Positions 36,069-53,000 of a stretch of DNA of 64,000 bases are shown here, piece by piece; within the stretch, counting starts at the first letter, position 1, and every line of letters starts with the position of its first letter. The DNA is from Toxoplasma gondii ME49. Lineage: Eukaryota; Apicomplexa; Conoidasida; Eucoccidiorida; Sarcocystidae. A program made the translations under genes and the position numbers. The notes under the pieces are model-generated. The model did not search any database. It saw only the letters and a list, made by a program, of their open reading frames with translations, and was not told the origin of the DNA. The DNA lies in NCBI RefSeq assembly GCF_000006565.2, contig NC_031473.1, positions 3,326,134 to 3,390,133 of the forward strand, given 5' to 3'.

Positions 36069-39000
36069 GTGATGCACCCGAAGGAAGGCCTTTCTTTTAA
36101 GTCTTTTCACATGCGTTCGAAGGACTTCCACCTCAGTTTGTGGTCCAAAGACGCGATGCGAAAGAACCGAGAGACATCGAACAGAGTGTCTCGCCTTCGG
36201 CTGCATGCAAGGTCTGCGCTTCCTTTCTTCTCCTTTCTTTTCTTTCAACTCACTGTCATCGTCGCCTGGTCAACGCAACCAGCTCGCGGCCTCTCGGCTC
36301 CGTGGGGAGCGGAGCTGAGACGCGGTTGGTCTGCGGGAAAGTCGGGCGCTCTCTCGACGCATCGTTCTCTCTCTCTCCCATGGGCGTCGTCTCTCTCAGT
36401 TTCGTCTTCTCTCTCGCTTCCTTCTTCCCTCTCACTCCCCTCCTCCCTCGCTCCTTCCGCGGCCTTCTGTGACTCTGCGTCCGGCGGCGATGCTGTCTCT
36501 GCGAAAAGGCGTCCTTTTTCCTCTTGGTGTCGCGAGGCGTCAACGCAGCTTGGCGCAGAACAGCGCGCAAGACAGAGAGATCGGCTAAAGCTTCACGAGC
36601 GCGCCCAGCTGTGTTGTACATACACCTCAAGCTGGCGACGGTGGATGGAGCCCATCCGTAGGGGCGCTGTGTGCGGGGCATTTCTTCCTTCCCAGACGCG
36701 GCAGTTTCCTCGCCTCACCCACGGGTCCTTTCCCTCGTTGTGCGCCGCGTCTGCTTCCCCGCTGTCTCCTTTCGTGTCTCTCCTGTCTCCTTTTCCAGGT
36801 TCTTCTTGTGGGGTGACAGGCCGACCCGTCTCGGGTGGCGCTGCTCAGCAGCCAGAGTGTTTCAGTTCTCGATCAGGTTTCGTTTCTCCAGATTTCTTTA
36901 GACTCGCGCCTCCCTTCTCCCCCGGCGTACAACCTTCTAGGCGGCTGACACCTCAACCGACTCACTTTACTCTTCCCGCGCTCTGGCGACCTGATCCACA
37001 CTCGCCTCCTTCTCTTCCCCTCTCCATCTCCACTTCTGTCTCATCTTCGTCTTTGTCTTCCTCTTCTTCCTCCCCGTCTTCTTCCTCTTCTTCTTCCTCT
37101 TCTTCTTCCTCTTCTCCGTTGCGGCGGCTGGGAGTCGGTGTGCGGCGGCGTCAAGATCGTCTGTTGAATTGGTTTAAGCAGTATCCGTATGCGCCTGAGC
37201 CTCCGGCGCCTCGCAAGCAGAAAAGCACGACAAAGATCGACATCGACCCTGCCAAGATTTCTCCGTCTCAGCTGCCTCTGCCCTCTCGGAAACTCCCTTC
37301 TTCGCTGCGGTGGCAGGCGCTCGCAGAGACTCGCGCCCCTCCGTCCGTGACGGCCGCGTCTGCACATGCGGCCGTTGAGGCAGCCCACGAGGCTGTACGT
37401 ACACTCCAGATGGGTGGCATGCCGCAGCGAAGGAAGGGGAAGAACCGGAAAATGAAAAAGACTGCTCTGGCTCGCGCTGCCGTCGCAGCCGCCGTCGCTG
37501 CCCAGAAGGCCCCCGGTGTGGCGGCTTTGAAGGCCGCCGCCGAAGCTGCAGAGCTCCTCACCTCGTCCTCCACTTCTTCTCTCTCGCTCTCTGACACCAG
37601 AGACGGTGACAGAGAAGAGCCTCAGATGGCAGGAGAGAACAAGGATGCAGCGGGAGAACAAGGATGTGCTCAGAACCCACTGCTGTCGCTTGATGGCTTG
37701 GCGCCAGGCTCTGTGAGGGCGGGAGAGAACGAACAGCCGGCTTCGGGCCATGGAAAGTGGACCGAGCAGGAGAGGCGTTGCGAGGAAGAAGAACGAGCCT
37801 CTCTTCTCTCTGTTTTGTACCCCTCGCGAGACGCGGCGTACCCTCCAGATCTCGCGCTCTTTCTCGTGAAGCAGCTGAGCACAGCGAAATTCACAGAAAC
37901 AGTTGAACTGCACGTACAGCTGAATCTGGGAACCGGGACGCGAGGAAAAGTCAGAAAGGGCGCAAACGTCGCAGGACGCGTAAGAGGCTTCGTCACTCTC
38001 CCCCACGGCGAACTGGGGCAACTCGCCTCTCCACGTCGAGAGCGCGAAGGCCAAGAACTCGAAGAAGAGAGAGACGCAAAGCCAGCAGAAGCAGGTGAAG
38101 ATGGAGAGAAGGAAGCAGACACAGATTCAGAAACGGGAGAAGGTGAAGGCGGAGGGGAGGAAGCGTCGAAGCACGAAAGAGGAGTACAGGGAGATTTGAA
38201 CCAGTCGAGAGCGGCAGAAGCTGCGGAAGGAAGCCGAGCACGCCGCGGAGAAGTCTTCGAGGAGACACCGAGGAAGAACGGGGGCCTCTTGGCAGGCGTG
38301 GTGAATGAGAAACCTGAATCTGGCATTGTGCGAGGAAACAAACGCGGCGGCATTTGGAGGAGAAAGCGAGTGATCGCTGCCTTCGTGGATAAAAAGGATG
38401 AAGCAGCTGCACTGGAGGCCGGTGAGACTCCACATGCACAAACAGCACCGCTGCAGATCCTTCTTCTCACACAGGGTGTCTCCACAACGATGAGACCGAG
38501 CAGTTGTCAGCTTTTCCAGAAGACGTCATTAACTCGCATACGTTTATAAGGGAACAAAGGCGTATAGTGAACATGGCGACATGGAACTGTGGCGGCGGGA
38601 CCCAGAGTGCTGGATTTCAGTCTTGCCAACAGCCATGCTGCCTGGGAAGCTGGAGCCTTTGCGACAGGCGAGGTGCATTTGTCTCCTCCCAGGACGCGAC
38701 TGTTGGTTGCGTTAACGCCGGACAACTGCACTGGACTTGCTCCAGACAGCTGAACACAGTGGTGCAGAGCGGAACGCCACCTTTCAAACGAAACGCGGGG
38801 CTCTGTGCACGATTGATTGGCGAAAGTGCTCTCCTCTTCCTAGAAAGAATTACGTAGAGCCAGCAGTGTGTGCTTGGCTTCTTTCCCGTCTGAATCATAG
38901 TTCCAGAACGCTTGTTAAGTTCCTCGTGTTGTCGGTTGACGCAATGCCGTCATATCTCGTTTTCGTCGCTTATGTAAATCTACTCGCGTTTGCCGAGTTC

Positions 39001-40085
39001 CTCGCATCTAGGTAGCTCGATTCTGCGTGCATCTTTCTCGCTCGACAGACCTTCGACCCGTCAAGGGGCAAGTTTCTGCTTCGACGGCACATGTGTGTGT
39101 GGTGTATGTACAGATGAGTGTAAACTGGTGTTGTCAGTCTGGTGGGTTTCTTTCGCCGCAGGTGCCGATGTAGTGGGTGCGGAACGCATTTTGGAGGAGA
39201 TCCGGACAGGCAAAATTTCCTTTGAGGTTCTGATTTCGACTCCCGACATGGTCGCTCGGCTCACGCGATATGGCAAGATTCTGGGTAGGTCTGAATGCAC
39301 AGTTCCTGTCTGATACGCAGCTTGTGTCGCCTCTGTCGAAAGACTGCTTTCTGTTCTGTCTAACTCACTAGATACCACAGTGCACCGGCGACAGTTAATT
39401 TCAACGAGAAAGTGAAGTTGTCGCGGAAAGCGTGAGGCCGCCCAAAAGGGGAAGGGACTGGGAAACATTCGGATGTCTCTCAGATCGTTCTACCTCGGGA
39501 CGCGTCCGTCGGAGGTGTCTGTCTTGATCCACATCCACCGTACTGTCACGTTAGATGGGAAAAAGCCCTTTGTCTCAGATTCGCTTGGCTGAACATAGCG
39601 ATGCCAGTGCACGCGCAGACAGCTGACGCGTCAGGAAACATGTCGGCGGTTACCAGTGTTTGAACGGCCATCTGTAAGCTCAGACATGCCACTTGGTTTC
39701 ACAGTGGAAAGGCGTTTGTGCAAACTGCGTGAATGTGCGTTTCCCAGGTCCGAAAGATCTTATGCCTCAGGCGGCGTGGGGGACGCTGACGGCCGATTTC
39801 GCGGGGGCGATTCGGCTGTACAGACAGACGACGATTCCGTACAAAGCGGATCGGTTCAATATTGTCCACCTGCCCATTGGCCTGGTTTCGATGAGTAGAG
39901 AGGAACTGAGGGAAAACCTCGATGCAGCCATTGCCGCCATCAACGCGAGTCGGCCGGCCACAGCGGGTAGCAAATTTCTAAACAAAGTCCACATAAGTTC
40001 GACAATGGGACCTGGCATTTTCATCGACATGCGCCACGTGAAACTCACTGCGGCTGCCGCAGCCCGAGGGCAGAAGGGTCGCTGA
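36069..40085 (+). CDS. RPL1: 50S ribosomal protein L1, plastid type, probably apicoplast-targeted, 3 exons
   Basis: L1 forms the mobile stalk of the large ribosomal subunit near the E site. Exons 36069-38421, 39162-39284 and 39748-40085 join at phase 1 and give 937 residues, or 908 from the ATG at 36156. The L1 fold lies at the C-terminal end: LVKQLSTAKFTETVELHVQL, GRVRGFVTLPHG, KRVIAAFVDKKDEAAALEAG, GADVVGAERILEEI, LISTPDMVARLTRYGKILG, GPKDLMPQAAWGTLT, YKADRFNIVHLPIG and HISSTMGPGIFID. These fit bacterial L1, not cytosolic L10a. The N-terminus has a hydrophobic stretch (ALPFFSFLFFQLTVIVAW) followed by Ser/Arg-rich sequence, as in bipartite apicoplast leaders; mitochondrial targeting is the alternative. 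A poly-Ser run, an Ala-rich helix and an acidic insertion enlarge it about fourfold over bacterial L1 (about 230 residues). Confidence 0.9.
37040..37115 (+). repeat. TCTTCC trinucleotide repeat coding for poly-Ser in L1
   Basis: A run of TCT, TCC and TCG codons gives about 25 Ser residues broken by one Pro, just before the basic segment that leads into the L1 region. Confidence 0.85.
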
Positions 40086-41184
40086 AAAACGTATAGAGAA
40101 CAAGCTGTCTGCAGACACTCTCAACCCAGAACTGCCGGTGCTGGATGAAATGCTTTTTGACTCAAACGTGTAAAAGCTGCAACCTGATAAGTGCATTTTC
40201 GAGGGGGCATGCGCGTGTCCACACGCGCGAGCAGACGTTTCACAGATTCACTGATGGCAAAAGGGCTTTAGAAGGATCGCCTGCTGCACCAAGACTGCGT
40301 GATCCTTGTTATTTCGGAATTCTAGTTTCTGAACGCTCCGTAGACGCCGTCAAGTGGGTTGAGACGGCCTGCTCACCGACGGCTGATGTTGCTGAAGCTG
40401 GAAGCGCAGTGGCAGAGCGACAGCAAGCGCCTTATTCTCAAAAAGGCTCGCTAAAAGAAGAAAGTTGAAATTCTACGCGGGACCGAGACACACACGAGCA
40501 GCGGGGCAGTTTTCGCAGACACGCAGCAGCGTTGTGAGGAAACGGCATTTGAAATTCCCAAGCTCATCAGACGGAGACAACAGGTGAAGCGAAGTCCGAA
40601 CAATTTCTACCACCTAGGTGTCACTTTTTAGTTGTCTGAGATCCCCGTTTTCCCGCCACATTTGCGGCTTGCCAGCGTCACACCGTCGGCAAGCGTGCGC
40701 ATGCGCAGCTGTTCGTCTCGTCCTCACAAAAGCCTGAGTAAGACGCGTATTTTGACGTGAAATTCTTCGTTTGTTCGGACGGAGTGCGTCCCTCGCGAGA
40801 GCGCAGAAAATGAGTGTTTCTACCAGACAATTCGTGTTCCTGATGGACTGGCACTGCTGCGGCAGTTCAGGTTATTTACTTCGGTGGTCGTACCGAAGCG
40901 GTTCGCTGTGACTTTTGACGCGCACACCACAAAACGGACAGTCAATCCATATTCTCCTGAGTGAAAACTCTCAAGAAGTCCACTGGTTCGGCTGGCTTTC
41001 TGCCTCTTCTGTCTTTTCGGTTCTCGCACCTAGTCTGCGCAACTGTAGAAACCGACGAAAAAATCGATTTCGCTCTTAGTCGAGAGGTTCCGGCAGAAAT
41101 ACGCGATCCTAGGACGTCCCTCCGTCCGTTCTAGTGAGCCATTCGAGGTAGAGTACAGGGCACCGCAAAAATCCGTGTGTTCTC
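40086..41184. other. Intergenic region, no gene seen
   Basis: It separates the L1 stop codon from the next plus-strand gene and should hold the L1 3' untranslated region and the next promoter. Confidence 0.5.
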
Positions 41185-44100
41185 ATGGCATTTCCGAACT
41201 TGCGGGAGTCTTTAACGGCCAATGCCGGGCTCGGCTGGAAGCCTCGTCACTCCCGTCGACGACCGGGACGGAGGAAAGTTTCCAACGGAGACGAAGCCGA
41301 GAAGAATGCGTCGAGTCTTAGTTTTGAAGTTCCGCAAGAAGTCGCAGAAGAACCGACGCGTCCTTCCACTCTTGGTTCTGCTCCCCTGTCCTCATCTTCC
41401 AGAAAATGTCCGCCCACTTCAAGTGCTGCAGACAAAAAGCTCCTTTTCATTAGTGTGGGATGCTGTGGTGCAGCGTCGTGTGCCGCTGAAAGTAGTGGTG
41501 CTAGTCACACCGTGAGAGGGTATGGAGGGAAAACGATAAGACGCAGAGAGTCCGTAGCTGCGTACAATCTGTACACATGCAGACATTTCCAGATTTACCT
41601 GTAGAGCATGTCAACAGTGGTATCTCTTGACAGAGTTGCCAGCGATGGGACCATCATACTAGACTGGCGAAAGCAACAGGAAACCTTTCTCTAACACACC
41701 ACCGACAAGAGAGCACTGTTTGCTGGTCACACAGTCGGATAGGAAAAACTCAGCTTTTCTGGAAGCACACCGGCTTCGAGAAACTCGGATCTGTCACTCC
41801 GAATAGAGGCAAGGCTATGAGGGTCGCGCCAAATTCCGTTGAAGGTTCTGAAGTCGAACAGGGAACTACAAATTTGTACTTCTTGAGCTCTCTCCCGGTA
41901 TTCACGAGTTGCCCGGGCGGTTTTTCCCTTTTACTCCGTTTCCAACATAGTAGCTGACTGTCTTACCACGTCTCCACACATATCAGGATGCATCGGACAA
42001 ACCACAGGAAATGCCACAGCGCTCCAGTCATCCTTCGTTCCAGCCGCTGTCTTCTGTCTCTCAGAGCAGTCATCCAAAGAAGCAAAGCTACAACGAAACA
42101 GAGATCTGCGGCGACAGGCTCAAGCGGAGGTTGGGTGTGTCCACCAGCGGGAAGAACTCATTTTGCCAATGTTAATCTGACACAAAACGGCAACTGTCAT
42201 CGGGCAAACGGGCAGAGAAGGAATGAAGTGCAAAAACCGGTTTGAGTTGCGTCTATCCCAGAAACATCTGCCCGCAAATTAGTGGTCAGCATTCGAAGAA
42301 CAAAGAACGCAACTGGTGTCGCCTGTACGGTAACCGACATGCGGAGGCAAACCACCAAAAGAATCATGAGACCGACATGTTCCTTTTGTTTAAAATCCCC
42401 AAGGGGCTGAAATATGCTAAATAGGATTCTTTGATGCAATGAGATTCCACACCGTGTTACGCCTGTTTAGTCACCAGAGTGAAGGTAGAATTTCTTCTTC
42501 CCGGCGTGTCTGTGACGACAGCTCAAACATACCGATCGCGGACGCATGTATTTGTCGCAAAGAGACCAGAAAACTGTGGTAATCGAAGGCAGCCACTCTG
42601 CATTCTGCGTCGCCACGTACGAAGCTCCACTGGCAGAAAAAGTCATACAAACAACGGGCCGTTTCTGTCTGAACGCTGTTCTCCAGGTGAGTGCCCGAAG
42701 GAAGAAACCGTTGCGTTTGTTTAGGTGTCGTTTTTTCAAAGGGAAAGGCTGGAACGTTCACGGCATATGAATGGAGACACAAGCCGCTTTCCGGTAGCAC
42801 TTTGAAACACACATTTTCTGCTTCAGGCCTCTCCATCGGGGCACCTCGACGGCCAAGCTGTTTACCTCATCTTCGACCTTAGACAAGTACGTTCCCGGAC
42901 TTCTCATCCCGTCTCAACCTCACAACAAGTCGTGATTATCGGGTCTCACAACTTGGTTGGGCGTGTTCCCAAGACGCAGAACCCGACTGGAAAGGAACGA
43001 GTCTCGTTTTCCGTTTAGTTGCCGACATGCCCTCGCTTCCTCTGTGGCCGTTTTGCAGACGGCAGACCCGTCCTTGATCTGTCTCATTTATTTCCTGTTT
43101 CCTACTGGCGCTCATCGCAGGCTGGAGATGTGACTGGAGCATGCGACTTCTGCGCTCTTCACCTGAACTGCTCAACTAGGTACGAACCACTCCAAAAGTG
43201 TGATGATATTGGCCGCACGAACAACTGAATGGAAGTTTTCTGTCCTGCCAGTGCTGGAGATAGCAAAGCAATGCATATATGCTTGACATAAAGATATAAA
43301 TTTTTGTGTCGTGCCTTTTGGATTGGAATCATCGTTTCCGCTGGCTTGTGACGCAGTTGGGTGTGGGTGTTCGACTTTAGTGTAGATCACTGAAAATCGT
43401 CTACCAATACGCTTCTCGTGTAGCGTTTTCGGGCATCATCAATCTACTTCCGTCACGAGAGTGACACAGGCAGTGACAAGAGGTGAATCTTTTAGCGGTT
43501 TTGAATCCCGCGGCTGTGCGCCCAGCGAATGCTAGAAAGCCTATGCTACCGACACTAAAATTGGTTAAGCATTAATAGACTTATTTTACCAGCAGTCAGC
43601 TAGTTGATGAGAGACAACCCGCGAACTCAAAACCACGATGTCGTATAAACAACTGCGGCTTTCCGCTTCTGTGGGGTTTTTCACTGTGGAGAGCCACAGG
43701 AACCTGGCACCGCTGCGGATGTGTCTTGACTGGATGGCAGTTGCATCTTCACTGGCGACCTGCAGGTTTCCACCTGTGATTTGGTTCTGTGCCAAACACT
43801 CTTCAACTTGCAGGGAATATCGTGTTGAGAGTTACGGAACAGGCGGAAATCTGCGCGTCCTCCAGGTATGAGTAAAGTTGAGAACTGCTCGCCTTTCTCG
43901 CACTGCCGCCTGCCGCAGTTTTGCTGCCAGGCACCAGTAGCCAGTGCAGCGATTCAAGGAAACCGGTGCCACTTGAAAAGTCCACGTGACTTTGATTCTG
44001 TTCGACTGGCAAATACTCAGACGGTTTCGAATGTAGCGGCACTTCAGCCGCATCATCCCTTCTCTGTCCGGCTCATGTACCACGCCGATGCCATCAGGTA

Positions 44101-45250
44101 CGATCTTTCAGGAACACAGTGTCGAGGGTTTAGTGAAAGGAATTCGTGAGTTCCTGCGAGAAGCAAACACGATTGCGAGGCACTGAAAAGGACCGAGCCC
44201 ACGCCGTTTCCCCATGAGTTCCTGTTTCCGTTTTTCTCAGAATCGAGATCAATGACGTTCGAGTGACAAACAATCTCTATGTCGGACGGTGGCCGTCTTT
44301 GCCACTGGGAAGCGCCTACACTCGTGGCGTTGGCGTCGGAGTGTATGGAAGAACGCGAGCGCTTGTCTCAAAGTTTTCTATTTCTTCAGAGTGTCCAGCA
44401 TTGAGAGTTCCTGGTAAGCGAGGGAAAAGTACAAAAACGCTTGCCCAAGTTGCTAAAACCCCTGTAGAGTTGGAGGACACGATTACTTGCCACATGAGTG
44501 CCGCCCGAATACGTGGCGAGCTCTAATCTGCCTAGCCGGTGTGCGGGTGCAGACCTGGACTCAAAGACGGTAATGTGTGTCTGGACAAAGCAAGAAATAC
44601 GACTCAAAATTCTCTGTGTTTGTTATTCCGAGAAACTCCGCCCATGAGTTCGCGGTGCATCTCGCGCCTTCTTCCTAAAACCGCCTCTTCAGCTGCCAGT
44701 TGAGAAAAGATATGTGTCCAATGCAGATCCTTTAACTTAAGGCAGCCTACGGTGGAATGGTGACATGATGAAAAAGGCTTTGCTGGCTCTCTTCTCTACG
44801 GAAGGAGAAAACAAATTATGTTATTCTTATTTCCAGTAATACGGACAGCATATTGCTGCACCGTGTACAGCATAGAGTCGAAATGCCCTCCTGAGGGTCT
44901 ATTATGAAGGCTTAATGTTCATAGAGGAGAATGTGACACAGATAGACGTGTAATAACGTAGAGCAATGTATATGTATATATGTACGTCTTTCAGGTTTCA
45001 TTTGATGAAGAGAAAGGTGCACCATGAAGAACTATATATATATATATATATATTTATTTATATAACGTGCGGAGTTATTGACGAAGGGGTAGCATCGTTA
45101 AGGAAGCGACAGGCGAAACTTGTTAATGCGTTGATTCTTTTTTTGTCTGCCGCAGGGTACCATCTGGGTTGTTCAGTCGATGATCTGACCACAAAGCCGC
45201 TTATCTGCGACGATGAATCTGTCGAGGCTCCAGTTCCGTACACAGTGTAG
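41185..45250 (+). CDS. Unrecognised spliced coding region, probably the N-terminal half of the katanin-like gene
   Basis: Exons supported by splice sites and phase: 42522-42686, 42827-42886, 43121-43179, 43814-43865, 43919-44097, 44241-44413 and 45156-45250. Two upstream exons (from the ATG at 41185, and about 41987-42136) are likely but their edges are not fixed. Peptide blocks include KTVVIEGSHSAFCVATYEAP, GQAVYLIFDLRQ, CDFCALHLNCSTREYRVESY, HPFSVRLMYHADAIR, EINDVRVTNNLYVGRWPSLP and CSVDDLTTKPLIC. The alternating hydrophobic pattern and few Leu-rich helices suggest beta structure. I recognise no family; in particular I see no LisH motif, which begins animal KATNAL2. A stop codon follows directly after a possible donor at 45249, and reading through that intron enters katanin in frame, so this may not be a separate gene. 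Confidence 0.6.
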
Positions 45251-45390
45251 GTCCCAGTAGGCAAGACTTTATCGCGTTTTACAGTGAATGGAGCCTAGGG
45301 GCACCCACATGCCATGCCTAAAGTAGAAGATAACTTTTGTATTGGTTTTCTGCCGCGAATTCCGTCATCTTCTATTCGAACGACGTCAGG

Positions 45391-49208
<3,818 letters not shown>

Positions 49209-50013
49209 AGATACCAGAAAGACAAGAACAGAGGGAAAGGCTCCAAAAATCCGACTCCAGCTGAGATTCGGTGGTTTTCCTTGTCCCCTAACTTTTACGG
49301 GCACTGTCGTCTCACGTCGACTCTGCTTTCCTGACGTCACTTTATTTGCACCTCTGTGAACGTAGAAATATGCGTGACTAAATACGCCTCTCTCTCTACA
49401 TATACATATATATATATATAGAACATATCTTCATATATCTTTGTATGCTGATATTGCTTTTATGCCGATGCAAGGTGACGTAGGTAGACTGCCCCTGTAG
49501 CGCTCTCTCCTCTGTTTTTTTGAGCATTTGCAAGAGCAGAGAAAACTCCGCGGGCTGAAGGGATCACCTGCCTAGACCCAGTTCCCGAAAACGAAAACTT
49601 GTAGGAGCTCTTCCCCAGCTGATCAAAAGCTCGAGGGCAGATGTGTCTCCCGGGGGGGGACACCCTCTCTCTCTATTGGAATTTCTGGTAATCGAAACGA
49701 CCGTGTACCACAACTCAGAACGCAGACGCGTGGTGCCGAGAATTTATTTGTTCACCTCGACAACCGATGTTGAACAATTTTGATGTCGAAGGAGACAGTT
49801 CGTTTCGCGGCAAAGAAACAGAGAGGGTGAAGCCCTCGACTCGGGGAGTTCAGCACATGCATGCATGTTCTAGAGTTTGAAGACCCCGGTAGAAGAAAAA
49901 AAGAAAAAAGCCTGTCTTTCCTCCGTCATTTTCTCTCCGTGTTTCATCTGATTCTTGAGCTCTGAATCCATGAGTTGCACTACGTTGCGACCGACATAGG
50001 TCTCCAGACTCCG
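49209..50013. other. Convergent 3' region
   Basis: It lies between the stop codons of the katanin-like gene (+) and the Ser-rich membrane-protein gene (-). A short (TA)n repeat occurs at about 49400-49422. No coding signal is seen. Confidence 0.5.
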
Positions 50014-53000
50014 TCACTGTTGCGGAGGGTCGCTGGCAAGTCGCTTGTCGCTGTACGAGAGTGGCTTTCTGTCGGACCTGAGGTTTTTCCCCGCCAGCGA
50101 CCCGTCAAAACACAGACCTTTCTGCGAGAGACAGAGCACACACTCATCTGCAACCTTCGCGGGTGGCGCTTGAGAAAAGATGCCCAAAGGAGGTTCGAAA
50201 AAAGCATGCTGCGTCGCCTGCGTCGAGACGAAGATGTGTGACGAAACGTGTGACGCTTCCGCGGCTTTCTGTTGTGGCTCTACCGCTGCCGGAAGAGGAC
50301 ACAGATCGCGCCATGCGGATCGAGGACATCCAGGCTTCGGCTGGAAACGAAGCAAAAACAGACAACAGCCGTCGGGGGAGCCTCTCCCCCGTCGCTCTTC
50401 TCTCGCGGTGCTGCCATCAACTCCGGATTCGAAAAGGGAACCGTTTCCAACCTTTTCCTGTAAAAAGTTCCAGTTTTGGGTCACGAAGGCGACCCACACG
50501 GCCAACGCAGATGCACCAGCGGAAAGAACAGAGAAAAGCACAGAGCCCTCGCCGCGAGGAAGACGAGACGACAAACGAATTTAGAGGAGAAAACACGGAC
50601 GCCAGAGGCAAAAGAAGGCAAAAACTCAACAGGGACGGGAAGAAACGGCGCGACACAAGAGACGGATGTAACGACCGGAGAGAGAGGGAAAAATACGTAA
50701 AAAAGAAGCAGAAACGACACACTCGTCAAAAGATCGAAGATGGTCGCCGCACCCCTATTGTCTCCTCCAACATCTGCACGCCTCGGAGAACAATGTTGCT
50801 ATCAACGCGTCTCTGCAGAGACACATACACAGGAGAAATGAACCTCTTAAATCCATTCATCATTGAACAAAGACACAAACAAATAGAGAAAAAACGCCTT
50901 TCGAAACGAAACACCCATTGAAAAAACTGCCCAGACGCTCTCTTATGAGCAACGAATTCATCTAAACACTTTCACATCTACATGTACACATATATTTCTT
51001 GAAAATAAATTCACATATATATATATATTCATATTATAAGCAATAACATAAACATATAGATCTACATATACGTACATACAAAAATACACATATATATGTA
51101 CAAATGAAGGCCCTCGTTGCTTCTGTGGGTTTCCTACTTTCCAAGGGTGTGTCAGGTAGAAAGAGGGCAAATGCGGAGTGTATTTCTCTTCTTTCTTCTC
51201 ATCAAAGCGCGAGACAGAGTTCTATTAGGCACACGTATCTTGTCTTGTTAGTGGACTCTTGTGTCTTTCTCACTTTTTCCCCTCTTTGTTTGTCCGTACT
51301 TCACTTCGCATTGTGTCTCTTCCTTGCTCGTCTTTCCTCCGTTTCCTCCTCCTTTTCTCCGTCATGCTTGTCTTTCTTTCGCTTCTTTGTTCTGCCCTCT
51401 TTTCTTTCTTCCCCCGCCTTGTGTTTCTTTTTGTCGAAATCGTTTTCACTTACACGCAGTTGCGCCATGCGCCAGCTATATCGCCAGTGCTCAAGAAGCA
51501 TGTAGCACCCCAGACCGAGACCGGAGAGGAGAAGAAATTGGTTTACGCGGCTGCTGAAGAATCTGGAAGAAAACACAGGTGACAGTTCCCTCCCGCCGAC
51601 ATGTCTGCCAGTTTAGAAACCCAATCGACAGCGCGTTTGAAAATACAGTTTTTCGCCTCCTTTTTGCGGCATGCGTGGTTTTCTGTCTCTCTCTTCTGTC
51701 TTTGCCAGCACACGCATCGGCGGACGTTTTCGTTCTTTCAACTCTTTGAGCCTTCCCTCATCTCTTCCTCACTTCTAGCAACCGATGTCTTGATCTTTGC
51801 CTCTTTCGAAGTTCCTACTTGCGACCTCAACTCTCGGAATTTTTCAAGCGACTCTGCTTCACTCGTTCTGAGTCATCTCGCGTTCACTAGCGAACCTGCC
51901 TCGTCTGCTCCATTTCCCACAAGAAAGACATCTACGGACATACAGATCCACATCTTCGCACATCTAAAAACTCATCTGGAAACGCAAACCTTTGTATCCA
52001 GACGACAGATGCATGCCCGTGTTAATCTATATATACATATACATATATATATATATATATATACATATGCGTATACAACACTATATATGTATACGTAAAT
52101 ATATATATATATATATGTATAATGTAGCACACGATTTAGAAAGATAGATGAATACACATCGGTGTGCGGCCCTATATATAAGTGCACACACCCTCCGTGT
52201 CTGAAGCCAGCTGTAGGGAGACATTAATAAAAAGAACTGTTTGCAGAATCTCCGTGCTGCTTTACCTCTTGAGCCACTCAAGAAATCGGTTTCGCGGCGC
52301 CTCCTCGCGCGACTGGTGCAGTGTCGCCTCCGAAGAAGCGGCGACTTCCGTTTTGTTTTGGATGATGATATTTGCAGGTTTCGCCGCTGCCAGCTGCAGC
52401 TGCATCATCTCTCCTCTCAGGCGAGACAGCTCCATCAGAATCAACAACTGGCCGCGGTCATCGTGCAACGCCGGCGCCGGGAACTGGCGGAAGCAAGAAA
52501 TAAACACAACGCAAATGAAGGCAGGAGAAAGGCTGGGAGCTCGGTCGGCGTCAAGTCGAAGCAAACGCACGTAAAGAAACGAATAAAAAACGAGACCAAG
52601 AAAGGAAACAAAGCGAGGGGGCGAAGGGCCGAGAGGTCGTTGACACGAAACTGAATCTGGAACCATGAGAAGGACGGAAATCGAGAAAAACCAAGAAGGA
52701 AGGAAAAAACAAGAAAACTTGGGGACGAAAACCAGTGGATGAGAGCTTTGCACTTGAAACGACAGCTAAAACTGTGCACAGAAATAGCTTTCGACAACAC
52801 CCCCAAAAGGACATCGAGAAGGAGGAAACTTAAGAGGAAAAAAACTGACTTCAGTTCTGCTTTATTCCACCAGAAAACCTTCACCATCTTCTACGCATCT
52901 GTATCACCGCACACACAAACACAAATACCTCTATGAATATATCAATATACATGCATATAGGCATCTGCATCTGAGCGTTGGTTTCACCTCTATCTCTCAT

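Noticed and set aside
43814..43865. SSU72-like phosphatase, suggested by RVESYGTGG
   Set aside because: The catalytic CxxxxxR loop and other SSU72 motifs are absent from neighbouring exons.
50163..50921. 252-codon plus-strand frame, Arg/Lys-rich
   Set aside because: No motif, and it is antisense to the phase-compatible last exon of the Ser-rich membrane-protein gene.
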